Position numbers and translations under genes: made by a program
From: Insolitispirillum peregrinum
GTDB lineage: Bacteria; Pseudomonadota; Alphaproteobacteria; Rhodospirillales; Rhodospirillaceae
DNA: 64,000 bases
Reading direction: 5' to 3' (one strand)
Assembly (NCBI RefSeq): GCF_042665255.1
Contig: NZ_JBHTCD010000020.1
Part shown: one piece after another, positions 52,310 through 60,736 of the stretch
Position numbering within the stretch: position 1 is the stretch's first letter
Layout: each line of letters starts with the position of its first letter
Notes under the pieces: generated by a model
Seen by the model: the letters and a program-made list of their open reading frames with translations, nothing else
Told to the model about the DNA's origin: nothing
Databases searched by the model: none

Positions 52310-52936
52310 GTGTCAAAAGATCCGTCTCTCCCCGTCGGGAGCCCCAATCCGGTTCAGGAAACGGTTGCTGCCGTGCTGGGAGTCGGAGAACTGGCCTTTG
52401 ACCGGGCTGGCGCCTTTAACCGCTTTGTCCTGACGTCGGGGGCCTACTGGCGGGTCTTTATCCTGAGTCAGGCGGTGGTCCCGGCGGCGATTGCCGCCCA
52501 TCTGGCCAACCTGCTGGAACATCCGGTCCTGCGGATGATGGTCGGGGCAATCCTGCCGTCGATGGCGGCCGCGGCGGCGGCCAGCCTGGCGACCATTGCG
52601 CTGACTGCCTTTTGGCACGGCAAACGCCTGCAGCGCAAACTGAGCCTTGAGGATGTCGGCCCCAACGCGCTGCCGTTTCTGGTGCCTGCCATGTGGGCGG
52701 AACTGATGAAAACGGTGTTGCTGCTGTTGCTGGAAGGCATCGGCAGCCCGGCTGCCCGCCTGTTGCAACTGGCGGTGCTGGTGACGGTGTTGTTGGCCCA
52801 GTGGCGGGCGGCGCGGGTCGGGCTGGGGCTGTCGGGCTGGCAGAGTGCCGGCATGGTGGCGGCTTTCTTTGGCGTGCAGGCGATGACCATTGTGGCTGTT
52901 ACGATGATCATGATGATGCTGAAAGGGGCGATGTGA
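52310..52936 (+). CDS. Membrane protein of unknown function, paralogue B
   Basis: A 208-aa protein with about five hydrophobic helices (VFILSQAVVPAAIAAHLANL, ILPSMAAAAAASLATIAL, LLQLAVLVTVLLAQWRAARV and MVAAFFGVQAMTIVAVTMIM). The start is a GTG at 52310 (after AAGG); an upstream in-frame GTG at 52283 is the alternative. ARVGLGLSGWQSAG near the C terminus matches the pattern ARFGLCLSRIEAAG of the previous gene. The function is unknown. It overlaps the next gene by 1 nt. Confidence 0.6.
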   Translation: MSKDPSLPVGSPNPVQETVAAVLGVGELAFDRAGAFNRFVLTSGAYWRVFILSQAVVPAAIAAHLANLLEHPVLRMMVGAILPSMAAAAAASLATIALTAFWHGKRLQRKLSLEDVGPNALPFLVPAMWAELMKTVLLLLLEGIGSPAARLLQLAVLVTVLLAQWRAARVGLGLSGWQSAGMVAAFFGVQAMTIVAVTMIMMMLKGAM

Positions 52937-53805
52937 TGACGCACCGCTCGCTGTTGTGCTTTGGCATGGGCTTTAGTGGCCGCGTGCTGGCAACACGGCT
53001 GCTGGCCGAAGGCTGGACCGTTCACGGCACCAGCCGCAGCGCCGGGGGCTGTGCCGCGCTGGCGGCGCTGGGGGTGACGGCGTGGCAGTTTGACGGCACA
53101 ACGCCGTTGCCACCGCAGGCCTTTGACGGCGTGACCCATGTCCTGTCGTCGGTGCCCCCCGGCAGCCCGCGCTCGCTGGACGATGACAGCGACCCGGTGC
53201 TGACCGTCCACCGCGATGACCTGCTGGCCTGTGGCGCGGCATGGATCGGCTATCTGTCCACCACCGGTGTCTATGGCGACCATCAGGGCGGCTGGGTCGA
53301 TGAACGGACCCCGGTGGCGCCGAACCTGTCGCGTTCGGCGCGGCGGGACCGGGCCGAACGCGACTGGCAGGCGCTGACGCCAGCGGCGCACATCTTCCGG
53401 CTGGCGGGGATTTATGGGCCAGGGCGCAATGCGCTCGATCAGGTCCGCCGAGGCGGTGCCCGCTGCATCATCAAGGAAAACCAGTGGTTTGGCCGGATTC
53501 ATGTCGAGGACATCGCGACGGTGGTTCAGGCCTCCATCGCCCGCCCCCGTCCCGGCGCCATCTATAACGTCTGCGACGACCAGCCAACCCCGCCGGAAGA
53601 GCCGCTGCGCCATGCTGCCGCGTTGCTGGGGATGGACCCGCCGCCGGATGTTCCCTTTGATCAGGCCGAGCTGTCGCCGATGGCCCGCAGCTTTTATGCT
53701 GACAGCCGCCGGGTGCGCAACGACCTGATCAAACAGGAGCTGGGGGTGCAGTTGCGCTATCCGACCTACCGCGAGGGCTTGCAAGCCCTTCTTTCCCAAG
53801 GGTAA
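52936..53805 (+). CDS. NAD-dependent epimerase/dehydratase-like protein (YeeZ-like)
   Basis: A 289-aa extended short-chain dehydrogenase-type fold. The N-terminal dinucleotide region is LLCFGMGFSGRVLATRLLAE, a GxGxxG-like variant typical of YeeZ-type proteins. YLSTTGVYGDHQGGWVDE near 110 holds the Thr-Tyr pair, but the usual YxxxK is not obvious. FRLAGIYGPGRNALDQVRRG and FGRIHVEDIATVVQASIARP follow. It starts at a TGATG junction with the membrane-protein gene, so the three genes 51588-53805 may form an operon. The reaction is unknown. Confidence 0.8.
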   Translation: MTHRSLLCFGMGFSGRVLATRLLAEGWTVHGTSRSAGGCAALAALGVTAWQFDGTTPLPPQAFDGVTHVLSSVPPGSPRSLDDDSDPVLTVHRDDLLACGAAWIGYLSTTGVYGDHQGGWVDERTPVAPNLSRSARRDRAERDWQALTPAAHIFRLAGIYGPGRNALDQVRRGGARCIIKENQWFGRIHVEDIATVVQASIARPRPGAIYNVCDDQPTPPEEPLRHAAALLGMDPPPDVPFDQAELSPMARSFYADSRRVRNDLIKQELGVQLRYPTYREGLQALLSQG

Positions 53806-53833
53806 GCTCACGACTCTACAGCGCAATGGGTCG

Positions 53834-54937
53834 ATGATGATGATGGCTGTTCCCTGGGATACCCTGTGTACGGTGATGGACGAGCGGCTGGCCCGGCTGT
53901 TTCTTGCCTGGCAAAGCGACTGCGCGCCGGTCGAGCCGCTGGAGGCCTTTGCCGGGCATGTTGACCACATGCTGATCATCGAAATGAACGGCGCCAAAAG
54001 CCGCTATCAGCATTATGGCGCTGCCTTTGTCGCCAACTTTGGCAAGGACCTGACCGGCGAGGTGATCGACCTGCTGCCGAGCGAGATTTTGCCTGCCTCC
54101 CAGCGCGGAATGCTGGAGTTCGAATACACCTATGCCCAGCGCAACCAGTGCCCGCTGTGGCGGTCGTACAGTGGCAAGTTCGGTGATCATTTCGAGACAT
54201 GGCAACGGCTGGTGCTGCCGCTGGGGCCAGACCGGCTGGCGGTCGGGGCCTATCCGGTGGCCGGGCAGGGCGGACAGCCGCCCGCGCTGGAAGACCCGCA
54301 AACATCCCTGCTGCGGCTGGTGGTCGGGCGGGTGCCGGTGCGCCTCAGTCATGACGGGGCGCTGGTGGATCTGGCGCTCAGCCTGAAAACCTACAGCGAT
54401 TCCCGCATCCATATGGAAGAACTGGAAATCCTTGCCACCCGCGACGCCCTGACCGGGGTCGCCAACCTGCGCCATTTCCACCACCTGTCAAACCTCGAAC
54501 TGGACCACGCCCACCGCATGGGCCGTCCGCTGGCGGTGCTGGGGCTGGATATCGACCACTTCAAGGTGATCAATGACACCTGGGGCCATGCCGTCGGTGA
54601 CGAGGCGCTGAAGAGCTTCGCCCATGCCTGCCGCCGGGCCATCCGCGAACTGGACGTTCTGGGGCGTTGCGGCGGCGAGGAGTTCGCCATCACCCTTCCC
54701 AACACCGCCGCCGCCGGGGCGGTGGTGCTGGCCGAACGCCTGCGCCAGCAGGTCGAGGCCATCCGCCTGCCGATGAAGGATGGCAGCGAGTTGCGCTTTA
54801 CCGTCAGCATCGGGGTGGCGGTCGATGTGCCCTATGCCGAGGATCAGGCGCGCACCATCGCCGACCTGCTGGCACGCGCCGACGAGGCCCTGTACCGCGC
54901 CAAGAATGGCGGGCGCAATCAGGTGGTGGTGAGTTAA
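53834..54937 (+). CDS. Diguanylate cyclase with N-terminal PAS-like domain
   Basis: A 367-aa soluble c-di-GMP synthase. The N-terminal 180 residues resemble a PAS_5-type sensor of alphaproteobacterial regulators (FLAWQSDCAPVEPLEAFAGH, HYGAAFVANFGKDLTGEVID). The GGDEF domain at about 200-365 has DALTGVANLRHFHH, DIDHFKVINDTWGHAVGDEA and the active site GRCGGEEFAITLP. An RxxD inhibitory site (RELD) lies 5 residues before GGEEF, so product inhibition is likely. The start is one of four tandem ATGs (53834-53845). Confidence 0.92.
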   Translation: MMMMAVPWDTLCTVMDERLARLFLAWQSDCAPVEPLEAFAGHVDHMLIIEMNGAKSRYQHYGAAFVANFGKDLTGEVIDLLPSEILPASQRGMLEFEYTYAQRNQCPLWRSYSGKFGDHFETWQRLVLPLGPDRLAVGAYPVAGQGGQPPALEDPQTSLLRLVVGRVPVRLSHDGALVDLALSLKTYSDSRIHMEELEILATRDALTGVANLRHFHHLSNLELDHAHRMGRPLAVLGLDIDHFKVINDTWGHAVGDEALKSFAHACRRAIRELDVLGRCGGEEFAITLPNTAAAGAVVLAERLRQQVEAIRLPMKDGSELRFTVSIGVAVDVPYAEDQARTIADLLARADEALYRAKNGGRNQVVVS

Positions 54938-54967
54938 GGGGAGCGCCGGGGGTCGCGTGGGAGGTGC

Positions 54968-55069
54968 GCCGGGCTGCCGCCCGGACCTGCTTGGGGACCC
55001 CGCCCGGCTGCCGCCCGGACCTGCTTGGGGACCCCGCCGGGCTGCTGCCCGGACCTGCTTGGGGACCAA
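54968..55069. repeat. Three tandem 34-bp units
   Basis: Three near-identical 34-nt units begin at 54968, 55002 and 55036 (each GCCGGGCTGCCGCCCGG then ACCTGCTTGGGGACC). Each has an internal GCCGGGC/GCCCGG hairpin. The unit resembles the GC-rich segment of the MITE-like family, followed at 55080 by its A/T core, so this is probably an amplified relic of that element. Confidence 0.75.
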
Positions 55070-55109
55070 TGTCCCCAAACCCCTCTTTTTTCTTTTCAGG
55101 ATGATGCGT

Positions 55110-55343
55110 GTAACGGATGGCTGTCGCTGTGAAGGGGTGCCATGGCGCGGGCTGTCATGTCTGCTTGCGCGAACCGCAAGCGTGTCGGAAATCCCCGGGA
55201 GGTTCGCGCTCGGTTATCTTGTTGAAAAGAAAAGGTTTTGATTTTCGTATTGTATGACTACATATGTTTTTCGGGAAATTTCGGAGAGGTTCGCGCAAAA
55301 GGGGTCTTTTCCTGAGTAAAGACAGTCTGTTATAGTGGGTGCC
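55110..55343. promoter_or_regulatory. Candidate CRISPR leader
   Basis: The 230 nt before the first repeat are AT-rich from about 55210. GAGGTTCGCGC occurs at 55199-55209 and 55286-55296, and the complement GCGCGAACC at 55167-55175. Leaders of type I-C arrays lie directly upstream of the first repeat and hold the array promoter and integration signals. The degenerate repeat lies at the opposite (3') end, which supports this polarity. Confidence 0.65.
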
Positions 55344-56162
55344 GTCGCCCCCTCACGGGGGCGTGGATTGAAACGTCTGGATCGCTAATTTGAAACAAGG
55401 GCTAAACTGTCGCCCCCTCACGGGGGCGTGGATTGAAACAGGGTCCCGATTTTGAGGTCTTTGTTGGGGTGGGGGGTCGCCCCCTCACGGGGGCGTGGAT
55501 TGAAACAGCGACGGCGCGGTGAGCACACAGCCTGCCGAGTGTCGCCCCCTCACGGGGGCGTGGATTGAAACCGCTGCCGCCGTGGAACCAACAATTATCC
55601 AGATGGTCGCCCCCTCACGGGGGCGTGGATTGAAACTTTGGTCATCGCCCGGAACTGTTCGGGGACCAGCGTGTCGCCCCCTCACGGGGGCGTGGATTGA
55701 AACATAATTGGCCCAAGGAGGGAGTCAACGTTTTGATGTCGCCCCCTCACGGGGGCGTGGATTGAAACTGGGTATTTATAAAGATAACCGGCAAGCACAG
55801 AACGTCGCCCCCTCACGGGGGCGTGGATTGAAACTGAACCGTCTGAAGCGTCAGGCACAACGTAACGAGTCGCCCCCTCACGGGGGCGTGGATTGAAACA
55901 TGCGCTGCGACTCCATCTGTTCATTGAGAGTTTTAGTCGCCCCCTCACGGGGGCGTGGATTGAAACTTCCGTCCTATCAAATACAAAATCGTTAATTGAA
56001 TGTCGCCCCCTCACGGGGGCGTGGATTGAAACTCCGGCGACCGCAGGCCAGCTCATGTGTCTGGCCGTCGCCCCCTCACGGGGGCGTGGATTGAAACCCA
56101 TGGTCAACCCTCCAGAGTGTTGGTGCCGAGCTGTCGCCCCCTCACGGGGGCGTGGATTGAAC
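55344..56162 (+). CRISPR. Type I-C-like CRISPR array, 13 repeats, 12 spacers
   Basis: The 31-nt repeat starts GTCGCCCCC, contains a CCCCC-TCAC-GGGGG hairpin and ends GTGGATTGAAAC, the form typical of type I-C. Copies start at 55344, 55409, 55476, 55541, 55606, 55673, 55738, 55804, 55869, 55936, 56002, 56067 and 56133. The first twelve are identical. The last lacks one A of GAAAC and merges into a terC fragment. The 12 spacers are 34-36 nt and all different. No cas gene lies within the window on either side, so the array is an orphan here or depends on cas genes elsewhere. Confidence 0.97.
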
Positions 56163-56460
56163 GCCGCTGCTGGTCTACGCCGCCATGATCTTCGCGATCC
56201 TCGGCCTGCGCTCGCTCTACGTCGTTCTGGCAGCCCTGACCAGGTACCTCGTCCACCTGAAAAAGTCGGTCATCGCTCTGCTGTTCTTCATCGCCTTCAA
56301 GCTGGCCTTGCAGTCGGGCGAACAGGCCTTCGACTGGAACTTCCTGCACATCTCAGCGGAGGTGAGCCTGGCCGTCGTCATCGGCCCCCTGGCCCTGGGC
56401 GTCATCGCCTCCTTCGTCTTCCCGGAAAAGGACGATGAGGGCGACGACACGAAGCCGGCC
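56161..56460 (+). pseudogene. terC: 5'-truncated terC fragment fused to the CRISPR array
   Basis: Directly after the last CRISPR repeat the frame reads TPLLVYAAMIFAILGLRSLY and continues KKSVIALLFFIAFKLALQS, HISAEVSLAVVIGPLALG and VIASFVFPEKDDE. This is the last third of a TerC-type integral membrane protein (usually about 320-350 aa) linked to tellurite resistance and metal homeostasis. An in-frame TGA, formed by the repeat itself, lies immediately upstream, and the first two thirds of the gene are missing. The frame also fails to stop where TerC normally ends and runs on to 56796 inside the next gene. It is therefore a broken gene. Confidence 0.85.
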
Positions 56461-56566
56461 AACGACGACGATACCCAGGACAAAAAAGCCGACCGGGTCC
56501 ATGTCGGCGCCCGCTCCTGCGGGTGCCGGTTTTTCCATGTCCCAAAACAAGTCCGGAGGAAATCCC

Positions 56567-57868
56567 ATGCAAACCCTGCCCCAAGGCGGAAACGCCGCCG
56601 TGCCCGTCAGGACCGCGCACGTCCGTATCGGCTGGGCGCCCGAGCGCATCGGCGGCCTGGACGTCGATGCCTCGGCCTATCTGCTCAAAGCCGACGGCCA
56701 CGTTCGCTCCGACGACGACATGATTTTCTACAACCAGCCCACCTCGACCGACGGGGCTGTCACGCTGGACAACGGCGTCTTCGTCATCGACCTTGACCTC
56801 GTCCCCGCCGAAATCGAGCGCATCGCCTTCGCCGTAACCATGCATGACGCGGAAGGCAAAGGCATCAGCTTCGCTCAGGCACAAAAAGCGTTTTTCGAGA
56901 TCGACGGTGTCGCACGCTTCGACGCGCCGACCGCCGGCATGATCGAAACCGCACTGATCATCGGTGAACTCTACCGGCGCAACGGCCAATGGAAAATCCG
57001 CGCCGTCGGTCAGGGCTTCGCAGGGGGCCTCGCGCCGCTCGCGCGCCATTTCGGCATCGTCGTCGAGGAGCACGCTCCGTCAACGCCCGCCCACGCTCCG
57101 GCTGCCAGGGTCTCCCTCGAAAAGCGCTTGGTCTCCCTCGAAAAGAAAGACCCGCAGCTCGTCAGCCTCGTCAAAAAAGTTCAGGTCAGCCTCGAAAAGA
57201 GACAGCTCAAGACGGACAAGGCAAAGGTCGCTCTCGTGCTGGATATCTCCGGCTCAATGGACGGTCTCTATCGATCCAGAAAGATCGATCATCTCGTCCA
57301 GCGCATCATGGCTCTCGGTTTTCGTTTCGACGATGACGAAGAAATCGACGTCTTCCTGTTCGGGACCCAGGCCCACAGCTACGGCCCCCTGACGGTCGAC
57401 AACTATCGCGACTTCGTCCCCACCATGTCCAGAACCTACCCTCTCGAACCCGGGACGTATTACGGCAAGGTCATGGGACTGGTGCGCCAGCACTACAAGT
57501 CTCAAAAAGACTGGGGAAAGCAGCCCGTCTATGTCATGTTCGTCACCGACGGCGGCACGCAGGACGTTCGGGTTTCCGAGACCAGCATCAGGGAAGCCAG
57601 CGCCGAACCCATCTTCTGGTCTTTCATGGCCATCGGCCCAAAGCCCACGGGCGGCCTCTTCGGTACGAAGAAATCAACACGGCTCCCCCGTGGATTCGAC
57701 TTCCTTGCCTACCTGGACGACATGCCCGGCCGCGTGGTCGATAATGCGAACTTCTTCTCAGTCACCCACCCTGCGGAACCGACAGACGAAGAGCTGTTCG
57801 ACCTCCTCATGGAGGAATATCCGCGCTGGCTGGCCGAGGTGAGCAGCAAAGGCATCCTGCGCCCGTGA
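56567..57868 (+). CDS. TerD-vWA fusion protein, TerF-like
   Basis: A 433-aa protein. The N-terminal TerD-like domain occupies residues 1-185 (VRIGWAPERIGGLDVDASAY, IDLDLVPAEIERIAFAVTMH). A lysine-rich linker has repeated SLEKR/SLEKK units (about 185-220). A von Willebrand factor A domain with an intact metal site follows (VALVLDISGSMDGLY near 225, FVTDGG near 325). This is the TerF architecture of ter operons, which confer tellurite and phage or stress resistance. GGAGGAAATCCC precedes the ATG at 56567. With the terC remnant it forms the rest of a ter operon whose other genes are not in the window. Confidence 0.85.
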   Translation: MQTLPQGGNAAVPVRTAHVRIGWAPERIGGLDVDASAYLLKADGHVRSDDDMIFYNQPTSTDGAVTLDNGVFVIDLDLVPAEIERIAFAVTMHDAEGKGISFAQAQKAFFEIDGVARFDAPTAGMIETALIIGELYRRNGQWKIRAVGQGFAGGLAPLARHFGIVVEEHAPSTPAHAPAARVSLEKRLVSLEKKDPQLVSLVKKVQVSLEKRQLKTDKAKVALVLDISGSMDGLYRSRKIDHLVQRIMALGFRFDDDEEIDVFLFGTQAHSYGPLTVDNYRDFVPTMSRTYPLEPGTYYGKVMGLVRQHYKSQKDWGKQPVYVMFVTDGGTQDVRVSETSIREASAEPIFWSFMAIGPKPTGGLFGTKKSTRLPRGFDFLAYLDDMPGRVVDNANFFSVTHPAEPTDEELFDLLMEEYPRWLAEVSSKGILRP

Positions 57869-57933
57869 CACGATCTCCGCAGCGCCTCCCGGCGCTGCCA
57901 GAGAGAACCAGCCACTCCCGATCACCCCCCCCA

Positions 57934-57992
57934 GAAAAAGAAAAACCGCCCTTTCCGCACCCGGGAGAGAACGCCGGTGCAGAAAGGGCGGT
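57934..57992 (-). terminator. Terminator downstream of ahpF
   Basis: The minus-strand stem ACCGCCCTTTC/GAAAGGGCGGT (57945-57955 with 57982-57992) is followed by a T-rich tract (57934-57945 on the plus strand reads AAAAAGAAAAA). An inner GCACC/GGTGC pair extends the stem. It lies about 90 nt past the ahpF stop codon. Confidence 0.75.
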
Positions 57993-58082
57993 GGACCGGC
58001 CCGCCCGAGGCAAGGGGGGGGAGGCGGATGGGCCGGGACAGCCTCACCGGGAGTGAACCCCCCGGTGAGCAAACGGCCGGGA

Positions 58083-59663
58083 TCAGGCCGCGGCTGTGGC
58101 GTCGACCGGCACCTGACGGATCAGGTAGTCAAAGGCGGACAGGGCGGCCTTGGCCCCTTCGCCCATGGCGATGACGATCTGCTTGTAGGGCACGGTGGTG
58201 GCATCACCGGCAGCGAACACACCGGGGACCGAGGTTTCGCCACGGGCGTTGACCTCGATTTCACCGCGCGGGCTGAGGGCGATGGTGTCCTTCAGCCATT
58301 CGGTGTTCGGCACCAGACCGATCTGCACAAAGATGCCTTCCAGCTCCAGCCGGTGGATTTGGTCGGTGGTGCGGTCCTTGTACGACAGGCCGTTGACCTT
58401 GCTGCCGTCGCCGTGAACTTCGGTGGTCAGCGCCGAGGTCAGGATGGTGACGTTGGGCATGCTGCGCAGCTTGGCCTGCAACACGGCGTCGGCGCGCAGC
58501 TTGCTGTCGAATTCGATCAGGGTGACGTGGGCGACCAGCCCGGCCAGATCAATGGCCGCTTCGACGCCGGAATTGCCACCACCGATCACCGCCACGCGCT
58601 TGCCCTTGAACAGCGGACCATCGCAGTGCGGGCAGTAGGCCACGCCCTTGTTGCGGTATTCGGTTTCGCCGGGGACGTTCATTGACCGCCAGCGGGCGCC
58701 GGTGGACAGGATCACCGTTTTGGCCTTCAGCGAGGCTCCGCTGGCCAGTTGTACCTCGATCAGGCCCCCCGGAGTCGTCGCCGGGATCAGCTTTTCGGCT
58801 TTCTGGACGTTGATGATGTCAACGTCGTATTCCTTGGCGTGCTGTTCCAGCGCGGCGGCCAGCTTGGGACCTTCGGTGTAGGGGACCGAGATGAAGTTTT
58901 CGATCGCCATGGTGTCGAGCACCTGACCGCCAAAGCGTTCGGCGACCACCCCGGTGTTGATCCCCTTGCGGGCGGCATAGACGCTGGCGGCGGCACCGGC
59001 GGGGCCACCACCGACCACCAGCACGTCAAAGGCGGCCTTGTCCTTCAGCTTTTCGGCGGCGCGGGCCGAGGCGTTGGTATCGACCATCGCCAGAATCTGT
59101 TCCAGGCTCATCCGGCCCTGAGCAAACGGCTGGCCGTTGAGGAACACGGTCGGCACGGCCATCACCTGCCGGGCTTCGACTTCCTGCGGGAACACCGCGC
59201 CGTCGATGGCAACGTGCTTGATGCGCGGGTTGATGACGCTCATCAGGTTCAGGGCCTGCACCACGTCGGGGCAGTTCTGGCAGGACAGCGAGAAGTAGGT
59301 CTCGAACAGGAACTCGCCGTCCAGACCCTGAATCTGGGCAATCACGTCCTGAGCGGTCTTCGACGGGTGGCCGCCGACCTGCAACAGGGCCAGCACCAGC
59401 GAGTTGAACTCGTGACCGCCGGGGATACCGGCAAAGGTGACGCGCACATCGGTGCCGTTGCGCACAATGTCAAAGGACGGCGTGCGGGCATCGCTGCCTG
59501 CGTCGTCAAAGCTCACCTTGTCGGACAGCCCGGCGATATCGGCCAGCATGCTGCGCAGTTCCTGCGACTTTTCGCTGTCGTCTAGGCTGGCAACCAGCGT
59601 GATCGGCTGGGTCAGCATGTCCAGGTAGGCTTTCAACTGGGTCTTCAGGCCGCTGTCCAACAT
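58083..59663 (-). CDS. ahpF: Alkyl hydroperoxide reductase subunit F
   Basis: A 526-aa flavoprotein that recycles AhpC with NADH. The tandem thioredoxin-like N-terminal domain has the redox site SCQNCPDVV near residue 128. The C-terminal half is thioredoxin-reductase-like: LVVGGGPAGAAASVYAAR near 215, the disulfide YCPHCDGPLF near 345, VIGGGNSGVEAAIDLAG and VFAAGDATTVPYKQ. The ATG at 59663 (MLDSGLKTQLKAYL) is the family start; the frame is open upstream without homology. It is preceded by ahpC on the same strand with a 237-nt gap. Confidence 0.95.
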   Translation of the reverse strand: MLDSGLKTQLKAYLDMLTQPITLVASLDDSEKSQELRSMLADIAGLSDKVSFDDAGSDARTPSFDIVRNGTDVRVTFAGIPGGHEFNSLVLALLQVGGHPSKTAQDVIAQIQGLDGEFLFETYFSLSCQNCPDVVQALNLMSVINPRIKHVAIDGAVFPQEVEARQVMAVPTVFLNGQPFAQGRMSLEQILAMVDTNASARAAEKLKDKAAFDVLVVGGGPAGAAASVYAARKGINTGVVAERFGGQVLDTMAIENFISVPYTEGPKLAAALEQHAKEYDVDIINVQKAEKLIPATTPGGLIEVQLASGASLKAKTVILSTGARWRSMNVPGETEYRNKGVAYCPHCDGPLFKGKRVAVIGGGNSGVEAAIDLAGLVAHVTLIEFDSKLRADAVLQAKLRSMPNVTILTSALTTEVHGDGSKVNGLSYKDRTTDQIHRLELEGIFVQIGLVPNTEWLKDTIALSPRGEIEVNARGETSVPGVFAAGDATTVPYKQIVIAMGEGAKAALSAFDYLIRQVPVDATAAA

Positions 59664-59732
59664 CTGGTGAGACTCCTTGTGCTCTGGATACAGGGGGGCG
59701 GTCGGCGCACCGGCTGGCGCGCTCGCGATCAT

Positions 59733-59900
59733 CGCCCGCGAAGGGGGAACCGGCTGATGGCCGGTGAAAGATGAAAAAAGGGACTAACGAATACGTCAGG
59801 CGGGGGAGGCGACCCAGCCCCCGCTGGCCCCCGAAATACGGGGGACCGGGCGGGGAGCCGGTAGCGGGATCAGGTGATCCCGCCCGTAGCACGGACTGGC
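59733..59900. repeat. GC-rich gap with palindrome between ahpC and ahpF
   Basis: GCGGGATCAGGTGATCCCGC (59864-59883) is a perfect palindrome with two central G residues, 18 nt past the ahpC stop codon. No T-tract follows. It may reduce read-through into ahpF, a common way to keep AhpC in excess over AhpF. Confidence 0.55.
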
Positions 59901-60464
59901 TTAGATCTTGCCAACCAGATCGAGCGACGGCTTCAGGGTGGCGGCGCCTTCCTGCCACTTGGCCGGGCAGACTTCACCCGGATGCGAGGCGACGTACTGG
60001 GCGGCCTTGACCTTGCGCAGCAGTTCCAGGGCGTCACGGCCAATGCCACCGGCATTGATTTCAACGATCTGGATCTTGCCGTCCGGGTCGATCACGAAGG
60101 TGCCGCGATCGGCGAGGCCAGCGGCTTCGATCATCACTTCGAAGTTGCGCGAGATGGCGCCGGTCGGGTCGCCGACCATGGTGTACTTGATCTTCTTGAT
60201 GACGTCCGAAGCGTCAGCCCAGGCCTTGTGGCAGAAATGGGTGTCGGTCGAGACGCTGTAGATTTCCACGCCGAGCTTCTGGAATTCGGCATAGTTGTCG
60301 GCCAGATCGCCCAGTTCGGTCGGGCACACGAAGGTGAAGTCGGCCGGGTAGAAGAACACCACCGACCACTTGCCCTTCAGATCGGCATCGCTGACGTCGA
60401 TGAACTGGCCGTCCTTGTACGCCTTGGCCTGGAACGGCTTCACTTCGGTATTAATCAGGGACAT
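59901..60464 (-). CDS. ahpC: Alkyl hydroperoxide reductase subunit C (peroxiredoxin)
   Basis: A 187-aa typical 2-Cys peroxiredoxin that reduces hydrogen peroxide and organic peroxides. The peroxidatic Cys is in PADFTFVCPTELGDL (near residue 47), and the resolving Cys in HPGEVCPAKWQEG near 166. TDTHFCHKAW and FVIDPDGKIQ are family motifs. The length is exact for AhpC. It is first in ahpCF on the minus strand. The upstream region carries a small palindrome (60602-60621) but no OxyR gene is in the window. Confidence 0.97.
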   Translation of the reverse strand: MSLINTEVKPFQAKAYKDGQFIDVSDADLKGKWSVVFFYPADFTFVCPTELGDLADNYAEFQKLGVEIYSVSTDTHFCHKAWADASDVIKKIKYTMVGDPTGAISRNFEVMIEAAGLADRGTFVIDPDGKIQIVEINAGGIGRDALELLRKVKAAQYVASHPGEVCPAKWQEGAATLKPSLDLVGKI

Positions 60465-60736
60465 TACGCTCTCCGTTGCGTTGATTGCTGAACCGAGGCT
60501 GATACTAGCGAGACCTCATTCGATTGGGAAACTCGTTTTTTTGAACATAATGATCGAAAAAAGCGATGCTTCCGTGCTCTGCAATAAGGCTACTCCTCGT
60601 AGGGGTATTTGACCATACCCCGGTGCGTGATCGTGCTGGAAAAAGCACGCTCAAGAACCGCCCCATACTGTGGAGTGATTATAAGGTTGTGGCAAGGGCC
60701 TAGAGGTAAAAATAAAAAGACAGGACACTGTGTGCT
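60465..60736. promoter_or_regulatory. ahpC promoter region
   Basis: Gene-free. GGGGTAT (60602-60608) and ATACCCC (60615-60621) form a 7-bp inverted repeat about 140 nt before ahpC, a possible regulator site. The AT-rich part 60530-60570 is the likely core promoter. The 60690-60736 end is A-rich and may also hold the weak terminator of the cyclase gene transcribed towards it. Confidence 0.5.

Noticed and set aside
55485..56107. Open frames reading repeated SIHAPVRGR or PLTGAWIET units across the array
   Set aside because: They are translations of the CRISPR repeat in both strands and do not continue outside it.
56460..56796. Continuation of the terC frame into the TerF-like gene
   Set aside because: From about 56500 it reads Arg/Pro-rich residues typical of a shadow of the real gene in another frame.
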